Positions 33,343 to 44,917 of a DNA stretch of 64,000 nt are shown here, piece by piece. Within the stretch, counting starts at the first letter, position 1. Each line of letters opens with the position of its first letter. The stretch comes from an uncultured Muribaculaceae bacterium (lineage in GTDB: Bacteria > Bacteroidota > Bacteroidia > Bacteroidales > Muribaculaceae). The notes beneath the pieces are model-generated. The model was not told where the DNA came from. It did no database searches and saw only the letters and a list, made by a program, of their open reading frames with translations. Where the stretch lies: assembly GCA_947629175.1 (NCBI GenBank), contig CANRCT010000007.1, positions 1-64,000 of the forward strand, in the 5' to 3' direction. The position numbers and the translations under genes are program-made.

Positions 33343-36300
33343 TTATCTTATAAGCACTTTTACTGATCGGCCGTCGGGCGTCACCACGATGTAGATGCCC
33401 TTGCGGAGGCCTTCGGGGCGCACCTGGCGTCCGGCAGTGTCATAGATGCGGCTGCCGGCGGGAGCTACGATGCTGTCGCCCTCGACCCTGACGGCTTTCG
33501 TGGTCTCATCCTCGCCGATGCCGTCGATACCGGTGATGCCGGGGTTGACCCATACGCTCACTTCGGCAACGACGCCGGGCTTCTTGCCGTTCTCCACGAG
33601 TACGGCCATCACGAGAGTGCTCTCGGTGACGTCGAAGGGCTTGTCATACTTCGTCCATCCGTCGGGGAATGTCTTTCCGGCGTCGGTGGTGTAGTAGATC
33701 TCGTAGCCGGGGGCTGCGGCTCCGTCAGGCTCAATCTTTACGAGCACCTTAGCGGGATCGCTGTCGTCGAGGCTGAACTTCACGCGTCCGCTGACTGTCG
33801 GATCGGGCTCCGAGGGCTGTTCGGGCCTGTCGGGCTGCTGAGGCTGGTCGGGAACTTCGGCGACGGTGATATATGCGCGTCCCACGGAGCCCGGAGCCAT
33901 ATCCTCCTCTACGAGTATGGCTTTGACCATGCAGCTCTCGGTGAGGTCGAACGGGGCGGTATAGCGTGTCGACGCGAGGGTCGGCGCGGAGCCGTCGACA
34001 GTGAAATAGATCTCATATGGCACCTCCGGTCTGACCCGGTTGGCTGCGCGCAGTGTCACGGTAGTCTTCCCGCCTTCGGGAGCGGGAACGGCCGTAAACT
34101 CTATGTCGCCGCTGACGGTGGCTTTCTCGAGCGTCAGATGTGTGTGGACGCTCTCGGTCATGCCGGGAGCGACGGCTTTGGCGTGGATCATACAGCTGCT
34201 CTCCACGGCTATCGGGCGGAAGTATTCAAACCACTCCTCGTTGTCGAACGAATAGAATATGCGGGCTCCGCGCACGTTGCCGGCCGAGATGCTGACGGCG
34301 GCCACATCGCCGAAGCGGGCCATGTATTCGTTTTCGGCGGTCATGGTGAGAGTCAGTGCCTCCTGCAGACTGACGGATACGGGGGGCGTGCGCGTGAGAT
34401 GAGTGGCCGATACGGGCCAGAGCTCCACTCCGGCCTCCGGCGCTCCTTCGACGGGTTCGCCGAGCATCACGAAGCCGGTGATGTCATAGGCCTCGCCGTC
34501 GGCAAATCCAAGGTCGGTGTCGGTGAGTTCTCCCGAGGCGTCGGCCTCGCGTATGAGCACCTTGCCGAGAGTGCCGTCCATCAGCGGATGCTCATGGCTG
34601 CCGTCGAGCGGAGTGACCATGAACGGTGCTCCTGCGCCGGCCTCTGCGGCGCGGACGGTGACATTGCGTATGGTGACGAGACGCCTTGCGCTGGCCACGG
34701 TCAGCTCTTCAACCTCGTCGGGGCTGACGCTGATCCGCTCGCCGGGCGCTATCTCATCGGCCGCGATAGCGCCCGGAGTGGCGTAGCCCGTGGCCTCGGC
34801 CATCACGTTGCCGTTGGCGTCGGTGCGTTTCTCCACGAGGAGATGCTGGAGGTAGCTGCCGGCGGGATAAGCCGACTGATCCCATTCAGAATCCTTGTAG
34901 ACGGGCAGAAAATGGCCAACCGGACCGGCGAGGAAAAGATAGCGGCCGCCGGCGGCCACTATGCGAAGCTTGCTTGTGAACCGGTAGGGAATGCCCTCAC
35001 GGCCCGCGCGCAGGAAGTTGAGGATATACTGCACCTCGCTGACCGCATTGCGGAACATGCGGCTCTCTTCAGCTCCCGGGTTGAGGCCCGGAGCGGCCAC
35101 GAAAGCCCTGACCACTACGTCGGCCGTCAGCGGCACTCTGACAGGTCCGGCTCCGCTCGCCTTGAAGCGTCCCTCCACGTTGTTGCGCGGGTCGGAGCCA
35201 TCGAGAGTGTAGTAGATGGTCGGGACGAAAGTCTCTCCTTCAGCCGGCATATAGCTCAACACGGCATCCCCTTCCACGAAGTACTGCATGCCTTCGCGCT
35301 CCTCGCCCTGACCCTCGAATCCTATTGTGAGCCGGCCGCCGATGCTGTTGGCTGCCCGGAAGGCTGTCGGGGCGAAAGCGTAGCCGGGCCTGCCGTCCCT
35401 GTCGTCGCGCACCACCACTCCGTCGATGGTGAAGCTCTCGCCCTCTTTCCACATCGTGTGCCATCCCTGCGTGCGGGGGAATACGTCGAACGTCAGCGTC
35501 GGCTTGTCCTTGATGTCGAGAGTGTAGGCGTAGTCGGATTCGTCAGATCCTGTGCGTTTTACCTGCACATTGCGCAGCTCCACGTATGTCATGCGCTGAT
35601 CCTCGCCGAATCCTACGTTGCCGCAATAGCTGTCGGAGGCGGGATCCACGTAGTTGATCTCAACGGGCGTCGGCTCGAAGGCGGCGGGATCCACCTTGCG
35701 GCCGGCATATTTGTATGTGCGGGCGAAGCCGGTGGAGTTGCTTATTATATTGCCTTTGAGCTTCATCCCGTCGTGACCCACGAGGGCGAAGTCCCTGATG
35801 ACGTCGCCGGCCCGCAGGCTCCGCGTCTCGCCGCCATCGGCAAACTGCGGGTTGGTCCAGCCGTTTCCGTTGTAGATGAGCAGATATCTGTCGGCCGGCT
35901 GTTCATCGGCTTTGTCATCGGGGTCGCTGACGTAGAGATAGTAGGGCGTGGCCATGCGGATGACCGCCTCGCCGTCGAGCCGGTAGTATTTTTCCGAGCC
36001 GTCATAGCCGTCGGCCTGACGGCGTTCGCGTTCGAGCTTCTTGAAGTCGGCGATGGATCCAACCGGGTCGGCATGATAGCGCGTGATGGCAACCATCGCG
36101 GGCTTGACGCTGGTCATGTTGTTGAGCTGGCCGTAGACGGCTATGTATTTCGTCTCGCCCTCTGCAAGCTGGACGGTGAAGCTGCCGTCGGCCGAGGCAA
36201 AGAAGTCGCTCGTCTGCAGCAGACCCACCGGAGAGTCAGCCATCTTGTAGGGATAGGAGAAGCTGGCGCCTGCCGCGCCCTCGATCACTATCCTGATGCT

Positions 36301-39300
36301 GCCTGAAATCGCCCTGACCTCTATGAAGCCGTTCCCGTCGGGCTTTCCGTCAATAAGGTTGGGCGCATACAGTCGGGGCGTGCCCGGGCATTCAAGGGTG
36401 GCGGTGACAGGGAAGAGCGCAAGTTCGCCGTTGAGCTGGCCTACGTAGCCTGTCACCTTGTAGAGCTTGCCCTTGACAAGGCGCTTTGTATCGGTGTCGA
36501 ACTCGTAGCCTGTAGCCGACACGTCGAGGCGGTTGTAGAGCGTCAGCTCCATGCCGTCGTCGGTGCGCATGCGGTTCTTGGCTCCGAGCCATTCGAGCGA
36601 GCGGAGCTCCACGTGTTGGGCGAAGTCGCGGCGCACATCTATGGCGGTGCGGGGCTTGCTTGTCCATTTGTCGCCCTCCTTGTCGGCGTAGTCCTGGTCG
36701 GTGTAGTAGCCGTCGGTTCTGTCGAGGCTGCCGTTGGCTGCGGCCCTGAGATAGTTGAGATATGACTCGCCGGTGGAGGAAGTGACGAGCAGCTCGGGCC
36801 AGAGTCCGCGGTCGTCGTCGGTGACGGTCTTGGAGAGGCGTCCGGTGACTCCGCCCCGAGGTATCATGAGGTCGACGGTCTGGCCGAAGGAGAAATACCC
36901 GAGATCCTGCAGCCGGCGGCGCAATGACGCCTCCTCGCCGCTGACGACTATCTTCAGCGGGTTGCCGCTGCTGTTGACCACATATACATAGGCTGTCTTT
37001 ACGGAACCGGCCGGGGTGGCGCGGGTCATGTAGCAGCCCATCACCTTCAGCGGCTCGTCGATCTGCACGAGCGAGTTGGACTCCACGTCGGGCCATTCGC
37101 CGATACGGATTTTAGCGGCGGTGACCTTCTCGAAGTCCATTATGACGGTCTCGCCCGCCTGGTCGTAGACGGGATCATACTGCCGGGCATAAAGGCGTCC
37201 GTTGCTCTCTATTGTCACATTCTGACTGCCGTCGGCCCGCTCCCACTGCGCCGGGTCGGATCCGGGCCATGAGTTGCCTTCGGCCTCGGCGAATGCATAC
37301 TGCAGATACTGGCCGTAGCCGTTGACTGGTGTAAGTTTTGCAGTTATGGAGTTTATGAACCGGGTGAGATTAGGCCTCACATCGGCCTCATTGTTGAGCT
37401 TTATCTCAGGAGATGAGGGGCGCTTATGGGCGAGCCGGAGCGACGTCGTTTCGCTCGCCACGAAGTCGTAGTCGGTCTCGTAGGGCGTGGTCACGGCGCG
37501 AAGATGAAGATAGATCTCCGCCGGACGCTTGCCGTCGGCTCCTGAAGGAAACAGTTTGTCGTTGATGTTGGCTGCGCCATCTCTATTGCTCAGGATCAGC
37601 AGATCTTTGCAGATTTCGCCATCTGCCGTCATCCTCACTTCGTAGTCGCGGCTCTTCCATTCGCTGTCCTGCGCCGGCTGCGGATCGGTGGAGAGCAGGA
37701 ACTGTATGAACTGACCCTCGGCTGAGCCGTAATCGCTGCCGAGACGCAGGAGCAGTTCGTCGCCCTGCAATTGCAGTGATGATGCCGGCTGAGTGGGCTG
37801 CAGGTAGCGTGTGCTGACAGTCGCCTGGATGAAATTGAGATCCGACTTTTCTGTCCACTCCGTTACAGTCGGTTTGGCGGGTCTTGCGGGCTTCGCCTTG
37901 CGGATATGAAGCGCTATGGGCTCGCTCGTGGCTGTCTCCGAACTTCCGGCTATCGTCCTTACGGCCCGCAGATGGAGCCAGCACTCGTTGCGGCCGGAGC
38001 CGATGAATCCGTCGCCCGACAGATTGAGATTCTTCTCGGCGTCGAATACTATGCAGTTGGGATCACGGCTATCGGTCGTGATCCTCCGCCACGTCCCGCC
38101 GGAGCCGTCGGCCTTGTCGGAGATCTTAGTTTCAAGAAGAGCGACATCGCTGCTTCCGGCATCGGAAGCGAAAGGCGACGTAAGCTCTACGAGCAGGCGG
38201 TTGCTGCCTATGATGACGCCGTCGGAGGCGAAATCGGTCAGAAGCGGGCTAATGCTCTTTATCAGCCATTTCTCGTCAGATTGTTCAAGCTCGAAATCGG
38301 TGGTGTAGCCCTTTACAGCGGGAGCAGCCACAGAAGCGCGCACGCACCGTATGGTGGTGACTTCGCCATAATAGCTGCCGCACACTGCCACGAGCTTCAG
38401 CGTGGTCGTCTGGCCGACCGCTGCGGGAGGCAGTTTGATGATGCCGTCGGCCGGGAGGACACGGTGAGATACGTCGGTCGGCTCGAATCCGTCGAGCGTG
38501 TAGTAGACGGTCTCGATTCCCTTAGGTCGCGCTATCTTGATCTGTCCCTCCTCTTCAAGATAGCTCAACGACTGTCCCGTGGCGTCATATCCCGGGTATC
38601 CGCTCTCAACCTCCACCGTCGGGAACTCCACCCGTCGGCACACAACCGTCCGGATGAACCCGACATCCTTCTTGTCGTCTTCTATAGCGGCGACGTTGAT
38701 GGTCTTGGTCTCGCCTGCATTCAATCCTGAAACGGTGATCTTGCCGTTCTGGAGCTTCGTTGAACTGGTTGTGAGATTGGCGCCAGTTGTGGTATAGACA
38801 TAAGTTGTGCCTGATGTAGTCTCGAACTCCACATCTACACTTTCTCCGACAAAGCAAAACTCGTCATTGACAAGCATCGGATAAGTCGTGGCAGCCTGTC
38901 GTTTGAGTTTCGGAGCCGGTTTCTTCGCATCGCGCACTATTCCGATATGCCCGAGGCGAAGTATCTCCCCGTTGTTTGCAGTCGCCTTGAATTTGATGCT
39001 CGTTTGAGGAGTTGTAGGGGTGAAAACAATACAACTATTGTCATAGTCAAAACTCCATGATCCTGATATTTTACTGGTGACTTCTATCAGTCCGCGGGTT
39101 TCATCTCCGCTGTAAAATGGTTGTGAATTGGATCCTAAAGCTTTTCCAAATTTAACCTTTTTGATCGTATAATCAGTAGGGTCATCTGAAGAAATTGTTA
39201 TCTCCGGACAAAAACTCTTATAATTTGAATTGCCATATACCGCGAGGCCTAAATCTTCATGGTTCTGACACCTCAACGCATATTTATCCTTTACGCTGGA

Positions 39301-39642
39301 GTAAATGTTCGGTGAGAAACTGATAGTATAGGCCGGCTGGCTATTCAGATCGATAGTAAATTTCTCAATCTGTGGGTAATTTCCTTGCCCATACCCCGGA
39401 CCGTTAGAGGTGCTCATCCAAGGAAAAGTATATTCCTGGCAAACTGCGCTTCCGTCCCATATGTTTGTCGCCCATATCCGACTGGTGTAAACATTCTTTA
39501 CTGGGTCAGCATTTCCCTTGTTACTATAAACTCCTGATTGATTATTATAAATTGTAAAATGCAAATAGATTTCCTCTTCTTCCGCTGCCCAAAGCGGTAA
39601 AGAAGCCATAAGGGTGGCCAACAAAAACAATACTCTTTTCAT
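33343..39642 (-). CDS. Giant secreted multidomain protein with T9SS-like C-terminus (paralog 2)
   Basis: A 2,099-residue paralog of the gene downstream of it. Signal MKRVLFLLATLMASLPLWAA. The same module order: chitobiase-like strands at ~382 (VYYTLDGFEP), ~1480 (IYYTLDGSDPRNN), ~1800 (IFYSFDNEEW), ~1886 and ~1984; OB-fold-like segments; and a T9SS type A-like tail (SRIYDTAGRQVRPEGLRKGI). The middle and C-terminal parts are highly similar to paralog 1, while the first ~300 residues differ strongly. Probably exported by T9SS and held on the cell surface; ligand unknown, no catalytic site seen. Starts with its own ~98-bp leader. Confidence 0.8.
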   Translation of the reverse strand: MKRVLFLLATLMASLPLWAAEEEEIYLHFTIYNNQSGVYSNKGNADPVKNVYTSRIWATNIWDGSAVCQEYTFPWMSTSNGPGYGQGNYPQIEKFTIDLNSQPAYTISFSPNIYSSVKDKYALRCQNHEDLGLAVYGNSNYKSFCPEITISSDDPTDYTIKKVKFGKALGSNSQPFYSGDETRGLIEVTSKISGSWSFDYDNSCIVFTPTTPQTSIKFKATANNGEILRLGHIGIVRDAKKPAPKLKRQAATTYPMLVNDEFCFVGESVDVEFETTSGTTYVYTTTGANLTTSSTKLQNGKITVSGLNAGETKTINVAAIEDDKKDVGFIRTVVCRRVEFPTVEVESGYPGYDATGQSLSYLEEEGQIKIARPKGIETVYYTLDGFEPTDVSHRVLPADGIIKLPPAAVGQTTTLKLVAVCGSYYGEVTTIRCVRASVAAPAVKGYTTDFELEQSDEKWLIKSISPLLTDFASDGVIIGSNRLLVELTSPFASDAGSSDVALLETKISDKADGSGGTWRRITTDSRDPNCIVFDAEKNLNLSGDGFIGSGRNECWLHLRAVRTIAGSSETATSEPIALHIRKAKPARPAKPTVTEWTEKSDLNFIQATVSTRYLQPTQPASSLQLQGDELLLRLGSDYGSAEGQFIQFLLSTDPQPAQDSEWKSRDYEVRMTADGEICKDLLILSNRDGAANINDKLFPSGADGKRPAEIYLHLRAVTTPYETDYDFVASETTSLRLAHKRPSSPEIKLNNEADVRPNLTRFINSITAKLTPVNGYGQYLQYAFAEAEGNSWPGSDPAQWERADGSQNVTIESNGRLYARQYDPVYDQAGETVIMDFEKVTAAKIRIGEWPDVESNSLVQIDEPLKVMGCYMTRATPAGSVKTAYVYVVNSSGNPLKIVVSGEEASLRRRLQDLGYFSFGQTVDLMIPRGGVTGRLSKTVTDDDRGLWPELLVTSSTGESYLNYLRAAANGSLDRTDGYYTDQDYADKEGDKWTSKPRTAIDVRRDFAQHVELRSLEWLGAKNRMRTDDGMELTLYNRLDVSATGYEFDTDTKRLVKGKLYKVTGYVGQLNGELALFPVTATLECPGTPRLYAPNLIDGKPDGNGFIEVRAISGSIRIVIEGAAGASFSYPYKMADSPVGLLQTSDFFASADGSFTVQLAEGETKYIAVYGQLNNMTSVKPAMVAITRYHADPVGSIADFKKLERERRQADGYDGSEKYYRLDGEAVIRMATPYYLYVSDPDDKADEQPADRYLLIYNGNGWTNPQFADGGETRSLRAGDVIRDFALVGHDGMKLKGNIISNSTGFARTYKYAGRKVDPAAFEPTPVEINYVDPASDSYCGNVGFGEDQRMTYVELRNVQVKRTGSDESDYAYTLDIKDKPTLTFDVFPRTQGWHTMWKEGESFTIDGVVVRDDRDGRPGYAFAPTAFRAANSIGGRLTIGFEGQGEEREGMQYFVEGDAVLSYMPAEGETFVPTIYYTLDGSDPRNNVEGRFKASGAGPVRVPLTADVVVRAFVAAPGLNPGAEESRMFRNAVSEVQYILNFLRAGREGIPYRFTSKLRIVAAGGRYLFLAGPVGHFLPVYKDSEWDQSAYPAGSYLQHLLVEKRTDANGNVMAEATGYATPGAIAADEIAPGERISVSPDEVEELTVASARRLVTIRNVTVRAAEAGAGAPFMVTPLDGSHEHPLMDGTLGKVLIREADASGELTDTDLGFADGEAYDITGFVMLGEPVEGAPEAGVELWPVSATHLTRTPPVSVSLQEALTLTMTAENEYMARFGDVAAVSISAGNVRGARIFYSFDNEEWFEYFRPIAVESSCMIHAKAVAPGMTESVHTHLTLEKATVSGDIEFTAVPAPEGGKTTVTLRAANRVRPEVPYEIYFTVDGSAPTLASTRYTAPFDLTESCMVKAILVEEDMAPGSVGRAYITVAEVPDQPQQPDRPEQPSEPDPTVSGRVKFSLDDSDPAKVLVKIEPDGAAAPGYEIYYTTDAGKTFPDGWTKYDKPFDVTESTLVMAVLVENGKKPGVVAEVSVWVNPGITGIDGIGEDETTKAVRVEGDSIVAPAGSRIYDTAGRQVRPEGLRKGIYIVVTPDGRSVKVLIR
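33593..33826. repeat. 234-bp block identical to 26842-27075 (copy 2)
   Basis: Copy in giant gene 2 of the identical block described at 26842. After it, copy 2 carries an extra CTGTCGGG-like insertion that lengthens the Pro/Gln/Glu linker. Confidence 0.85.
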
Positions 39643-39740
39643 CCCTGTAATTATTTAATAAAATGATTGATTCGACCCTATCGAAAAACCTGTATATAAT
39701 GCATCTGCCCGATATCTTGAAATATCAGGCCATTATGCAG

Positions 39741-39748
39741 CAAATTTA
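39741..39748 (-). promoter_or_regulatory. -7 element TAAATTTG of giant gene 2
   Basis: Minus-strand TAAATTTG fits TAnnTTTG and lies 98 bp before the start codon. No convincing -33 box. Upstream sequence shares GCGTTAAAAAT and GGGTAAAA with the matching region of giant gene 1. Confidence 0.45.
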
Positions 39749-39785
39749 TATCAAAAGTTTTTACCCGCTCTAATTTTAATTATTT

Positions 39786-40249
39786 TTAACGCCATGTATT
39801 GAAGACATCCGAATCCCATCTGATTGGATTCTCCGTAATATAAGAGTTGATCTTGTCATAAGCTCTCTGATCCCTTACGATGTGTTCATGGTATCTGCCT
39901 TGCCAACTGCACGTAGCTTTCTGGTAACAGCGGCCTTGAAATTCCCTATAATAACTGACAGCCTTGAATTGAAATGCTTATTGACTGTCGCTTCGCCATG
40001 CATTGGAGGATTTAGTGCGCCGGTATTTTGAGAAGATAGTGAACTATGGGCGGACGCGATGTATCGCGTCCCTACTATTTGCATCAAAATATGGATATGA
40101 TTGGGCATTACGATATGATTGAGAACCATTTTCCCGTCAATGACCTGCCCAAAAATGTGTCGTCTGCCGGCCGTACAGATTGTCACGAAATAAATGCCTT
40201 CATTGTAGTCGTGCCATGAAGCACGAAACGCATGCCTGTCGCTTGTCAT
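39786..40249 (-). pseudogene. REP-associated tyrosine transposase (RAYT, Y1 family), frameshifted
   Basis: The first 124 codons read a Y1-transposase-like protein: GIYFVTICTAGRRHIFGQV and the HUH-type VMPNHIHIL. The distance between these blocks is ~25-30 residues shorter than usual, suggesting an internal deletion. After AAVTRK the frame is lost at a run of three A (TTT at 39918-39920 on the plus strand). One added base restores ATCSWQGRYHEHIVRDQRAY and continues to a TAA at 39786-39788, matching the RAYT C-terminus. In-frame inside it sits a REP-like palindrome coding GTRYIASA. RAYTs act on REP sequences. The ATG overlaps the porW stop. Confidence 0.75.
40051..40075. repeat. REP-like palindrome inside the RAYT gene
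   Basis: CGGACGCGATGTATCGCG followed by TCCCTAC, the same element as in 33128-33302. On the coding strand it reads VGTRYIASA in frame with the transposase. Confidence 0.8.
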
Positions 40250-43083
40250 AATGGTTCGTTTTCTTCTTCTCCCGGCTCCGCCGCTTCGGCACGGTCGGTG
40301 GCGGCGGCTTCGGTGATGCGCAGGTATTCGTCGAGCGAGAGGCCGGCGCCGAGCAGCCGGGTGAAGTCGGGCTGCGAGATGACGATGGGACGGACGTCGG
40401 GAGTAAGCCCCGACTCGGGGGCGGCAAGAAGCATGGCGAGATAGCGCTCGGCTTCGGCGCGGTCGTTGAAGCCTCTGACGGCGAGCAGTCCGAGCGGGCC
40501 GAACTGCATCAGCTCCAGATCGAAGTCGCGCACTTCGAAGGTGGTGAAGTTATAGCTCGCAACATCGTAGAGCAGCTGATTTGGACTGACTGTGTCGACG
40601 GCAAATGCAAGAAGCAACATGTGGGGCGCCGAGTCGTCGTGATCGAACGCTACCGGAGGCACGCTGTCGGAGTCAGCGGTCAGAGCTGAATCGGCTGTCA
40701 GTCTTACCGACCAGATCATGCCGCGCACGTTGGCGCCCGTCGAGTTGATCCTGCGCCCCTTGAGGCTTTCGCGCAGCCATCCGGCGGCCAGAGGGCTGAC
40801 GTCGGCATCAGGATAGGATTCGACAAGATCCTTGAGTCGCGACTGGAATCCGGCGGCATCGCCCTGCGTGGCGTAGGTCAGCGCGTCGATGAAAAGAAAT
40901 TTGGGCAGAATCGGGCTTGTAGGCCAGTGGTCCGCGGCATACCGGGCGGCGCTGCGCACTGAGTCGTTGTCATCGGCCAGATAGGCTTCGTAGGCCTCGG
41001 CATAGAGCCGCTCCTGGCGCGAGTGCATCTCTTTGAGGTCGCGCAGATAGTCGGGATTGGCCATGGCGCTGCCGAGCGGCGTGTCGGCAAACTCGCCGGC
41101 CATCAGCAGTCGCCAGCGTTCGGCCTCCTCATTGTCGCCGGTGCGGGCTGCCATGAGGTAGAGATTGTGGTACAGCTCGGGGCGGTATACGTTGTCGGGG
41201 TACTGGCGCAGGAGCCGGTCCCAGTGGCGCCGGGCCTCGGTGTAGTCGTCGAGCTTGTCCTTCAGGATGAGTCCCATGTTGAAGAGCCCCTCCTGTATGG
41301 CTTCGTGGGCTTTATGGCGCGAAAGGCTGTCGGAGGGGATCTGTGCCAGCAGCGATGCTCGCGACAGTCCGCCGGATTCTTCGCCTGACGCTCTTGAAGC
41401 GTCAGGCGAGGGGGTGGCGGCTGTACTGTCGGAAGCCGCGAGGTCACCGATTTCCTCACCACCGGCTATGTCGGCGAATGTCGCCTTGTCGCGCCGGCGC
41501 CAGTTGTCCTCCGGCTTGCGGGTGCCCCATCTGCGGCGGAACTCCGCGCGGCCCGACTCCACGGCCTGACGGTTGTAGAAATACCACGCGCCCTCCGCCT
41601 CCTGGCGCGCAAAAGTGGCGGGAGCCGAAGCAGCGCTTCCGGCTGTGGGGATGTCGGCCGGATTGTCGGCGGCCGCTGCATCGCGGCGCTGGCGCTCCTC
41701 CTCTTCGGCGCGTGCCTTGTCGGCCTCGCGCTGCCGCTCGATGATGGCGTCGATTACGGCCAGCCGCTCGGCTTCGGGCATGTCGGCAAGGCGCAGCAGG
41801 GAGTCGTTGAGGCTGACGGTGCGGGAGTAGACGGCGAGCTCGTCGAGCACGTCGCTGCGGTCGCGTATCTGCCTGATGCCTTCGAAATCGTCGGGAAGCA
41901 GGGCCACGGCCTCGGCATAGCATGGCTGTGCATGGTCGTAGTCGGCACGCCCGAAGTAGAGCCGGCCCAAGGCGAGGCGGGCAAGAGCCATGTCGACTCC
42001 TCGCCGCTCCGATTTGTCGGCGGCAAGGGCATAGGAGTGCATGGCCATGGCTGTGTCGCCCAGAGCCATGTGGATATTTCCGGCGGCATAGTGTATCTGG
42101 TCGAGATAGCGGGCGTTGCGGTCGTAGCGTGTCATCCGGCCGAGGGCTTTGAGCTCGCCGCGGAGCTTTTCGGGCGACATGGCGTCGAGACCCACAGTCT
42201 CGCTGCGTCTGATCCGGGCATTGAATCTCATGGAGTAGGGCGACGATGCGCTTCCCTCCACCCGGCGGAACGCTTCGGCGGCTCCGCTCTTGTCGCCCGC
42301 GGCGAGCATTGCCTGACCGAGAAGATAGGTCAGCCGTGTCTTCTGATATCCGCGGGCTGTAGAGGCAGCCTGCCGCAGCGGGGCTACGGCTCCCTGCCAG
42401 TCGCGCCGTGCCAGAGCTATTCCCGCGCGGGCCAGCGAGTATTGATGGCGTAGTTCGGGGCTGACGAGATCGCTCTCCCTGACGCGTCCGAGCGTGGCCT
42501 CGGCTTCGCCGGTCCAGCCTTCGGCGAGATAGCTGCGGGCCTGCCATATGCGCGCTTCGGCCACTGTCTCCGGCAGCCATGTGAAATGGTTGGCCACATA
42601 CATGAATGTAGTGGCCGCCGGCAGGAACTCGCCGTCCATGTAGCGGGAGCGGGCCAGCAGCATCCAGGCATTGTGGAGGTAGGGATTATATTCCTCGCGC
42701 TGCATCCACCGGCGGTATTCGGGATCTGAGCGGCGTCCCGGCTGGCGTCGCGGCTTCTTCTTGATCGAACGGAGGCGTATCGCTTTCTGCGCTTTTTCAA
42801 TGGAGCGGCCGAAGTCGCCCTGCGGCTGTGGGGCTTTCGGATCGTGGCGCGCTTCTGCGGGGTGCAGAGGGAGCATGCGGGTAAAGTCGTCATCGTAATT
42901 GCGCTCCATGTCGCGGAGCGTCTGACGGTAGTGCTCCTCGCCGTTGAACATTATGTTGTAGCGCGTGATGAAGGCCTGATACTGACGGTTGGCGGCGCTG
43001 TTTTTGCGGGCCGAGCATCCGGGCGCCGACAGCAGCGCCGCGACGGCCGCGATCCAGAGTAAGAGCTTCGTCAGTCTATGCAT
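40246..43083 (-). CDS. porW: PorW/SprE-type T9SS lipoprotein with TPR repeats
   Basis: A 945-residue lipoprotein: signal MHRLTKLLLWIAAVAALLSA with lipobox Cys23 (APGCSA). ITRYNIMFNGEEHYRQTLRD at ~38-57 is the hallmark start of the PorW/SprE family. TPR-like helices run from ~140 to ~450 (LHNAWMLLARSRYMDGEF, AEARIWQARSYLAEGW, QIHYAAGNIHMALGDTAMAM) and again at ~600-740. A low-complexity charged region lies between (~450-600). The protein is needed for T9SS secretion and gliding in studied Bacteroidota and sits in the periplasm. The start at 43083 lies four bases after a -7 box. Confidence 0.85.
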   Translation of the reverse strand: MHRLTKLLLWIAAVAALLSAPGCSARKNSAANRQYQAFITRYNIMFNGEEHYRQTLRDMERNYDDDFTRMLPLHPAEARHDPKAPQPQGDFGRSIEKAQKAIRLRSIKKKPRRQPGRRSDPEYRRWMQREEYNPYLHNAWMLLARSRYMDGEFLPAATTFMYVANHFTWLPETVAEARIWQARSYLAEGWTGEAEATLGRVRESDLVSPELRHQYSLARAGIALARRDWQGAVAPLRQAASTARGYQKTRLTYLLGQAMLAAGDKSGAAEAFRRVEGSASSPYSMRFNARIRRSETVGLDAMSPEKLRGELKALGRMTRYDRNARYLDQIHYAAGNIHMALGDTAMAMHSYALAADKSERRGVDMALARLALGRLYFGRADYDHAQPCYAEAVALLPDDFEGIRQIRDRSDVLDELAVYSRTVSLNDSLLRLADMPEAERLAVIDAIIERQREADKARAEEEERQRRDAAAADNPADIPTAGSAASAPATFARQEAEGAWYFYNRQAVESGRAEFRRRWGTRKPEDNWRRRDKATFADIAGGEEIGDLAASDSTAATPSPDASRASGEESGGLSRASLLAQIPSDSLSRHKAHEAIQEGLFNMGLILKDKLDDYTEARRHWDRLLRQYPDNVYRPELYHNLYLMAARTGDNEEAERWRLLMAGEFADTPLGSAMANPDYLRDLKEMHSRQERLYAEAYEAYLADDNDSVRSAARYAADHWPTSPILPKFLFIDALTYATQGDAAGFQSRLKDLVESYPDADVSPLAAGWLRESLKGRRINSTGANVRGMIWSVRLTADSALTADSDSVPPVAFDHDDSAPHMLLLAFAVDTVSPNQLLYDVASYNFTTFEVRDFDLELMQFGPLGLLAVRGFNDRAEAERYLAMLLAAPESGLTPDVRPIVISQPDFTRLLGAGLSLDEYLRITEAAATDRAEAAEPGEEENEPL

Positions 43084-43087
43084 GCGG

Positions 43088-43095
43088 CAAAGTTA
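43088..43095 (-). promoter_or_regulatory. -7 element TAACTTTG of porW
   Basis: Minus-strand TAACTTTG, four bases before the ATG, so the mRNA is predicted to be leaderless. No clear -33 box at 19-21 bp. Confidence 0.55.
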
Positions 43096-43126
43096 GCGAA
43101 AAATCGGAAGATTGAGACCGCTGATT

Positions 43127-43153
43127 CAGCTATAATAGCTAAAATAGCTAAGA
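43127..43153. repeat. 9-bp tandem repeat, TAGCTAnnn (second locus)
   Basis: Units cAGCTATAA, TAGCTAAAA and TAGCTAAGA. Same period and core as 24410-24460, and likewise next to a hairpin with CCCGCGG. Confidence 0.75.
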
Positions 43154-43162
43154 TATAAAGGA

Positions 43163-43198
43163 GAGAGTGCCCGCGGTCGCAAAACCGCGGGCACTCTC
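43163..43198 (-). terminator. Terminator after groEL
   Basis: Perfect 15-bp stem GAGAGTGCCCGCGGT / ACCGCGGGCACTCTC with a 6-nt loop, downstream of groEL on the minus strand. The T-run after it is short. Confidence 0.85.
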
Positions 43199-43223
43199 CT
43201 GATAAATATTTTCGGTCAGAGGC

Positions 43224-44885
<1,662 letters not shown>

Positions 44886-44917
44886 TTATGTTCGGTCATG
44901 AGGGAGGCGCGCCCCAG

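Noticed and set aside
33115-33366. 83-residue ORF with VGTRYIASA
   Set aside because: It is the translation of the REP-like element, not a gene; it lacks the transposase domain.
34138-36306. 722-residue plus-strand ORF over giant gene 2
   Set aside because: Same kind of shadow as in giant gene 1, which is expected as the genes are paralogs.
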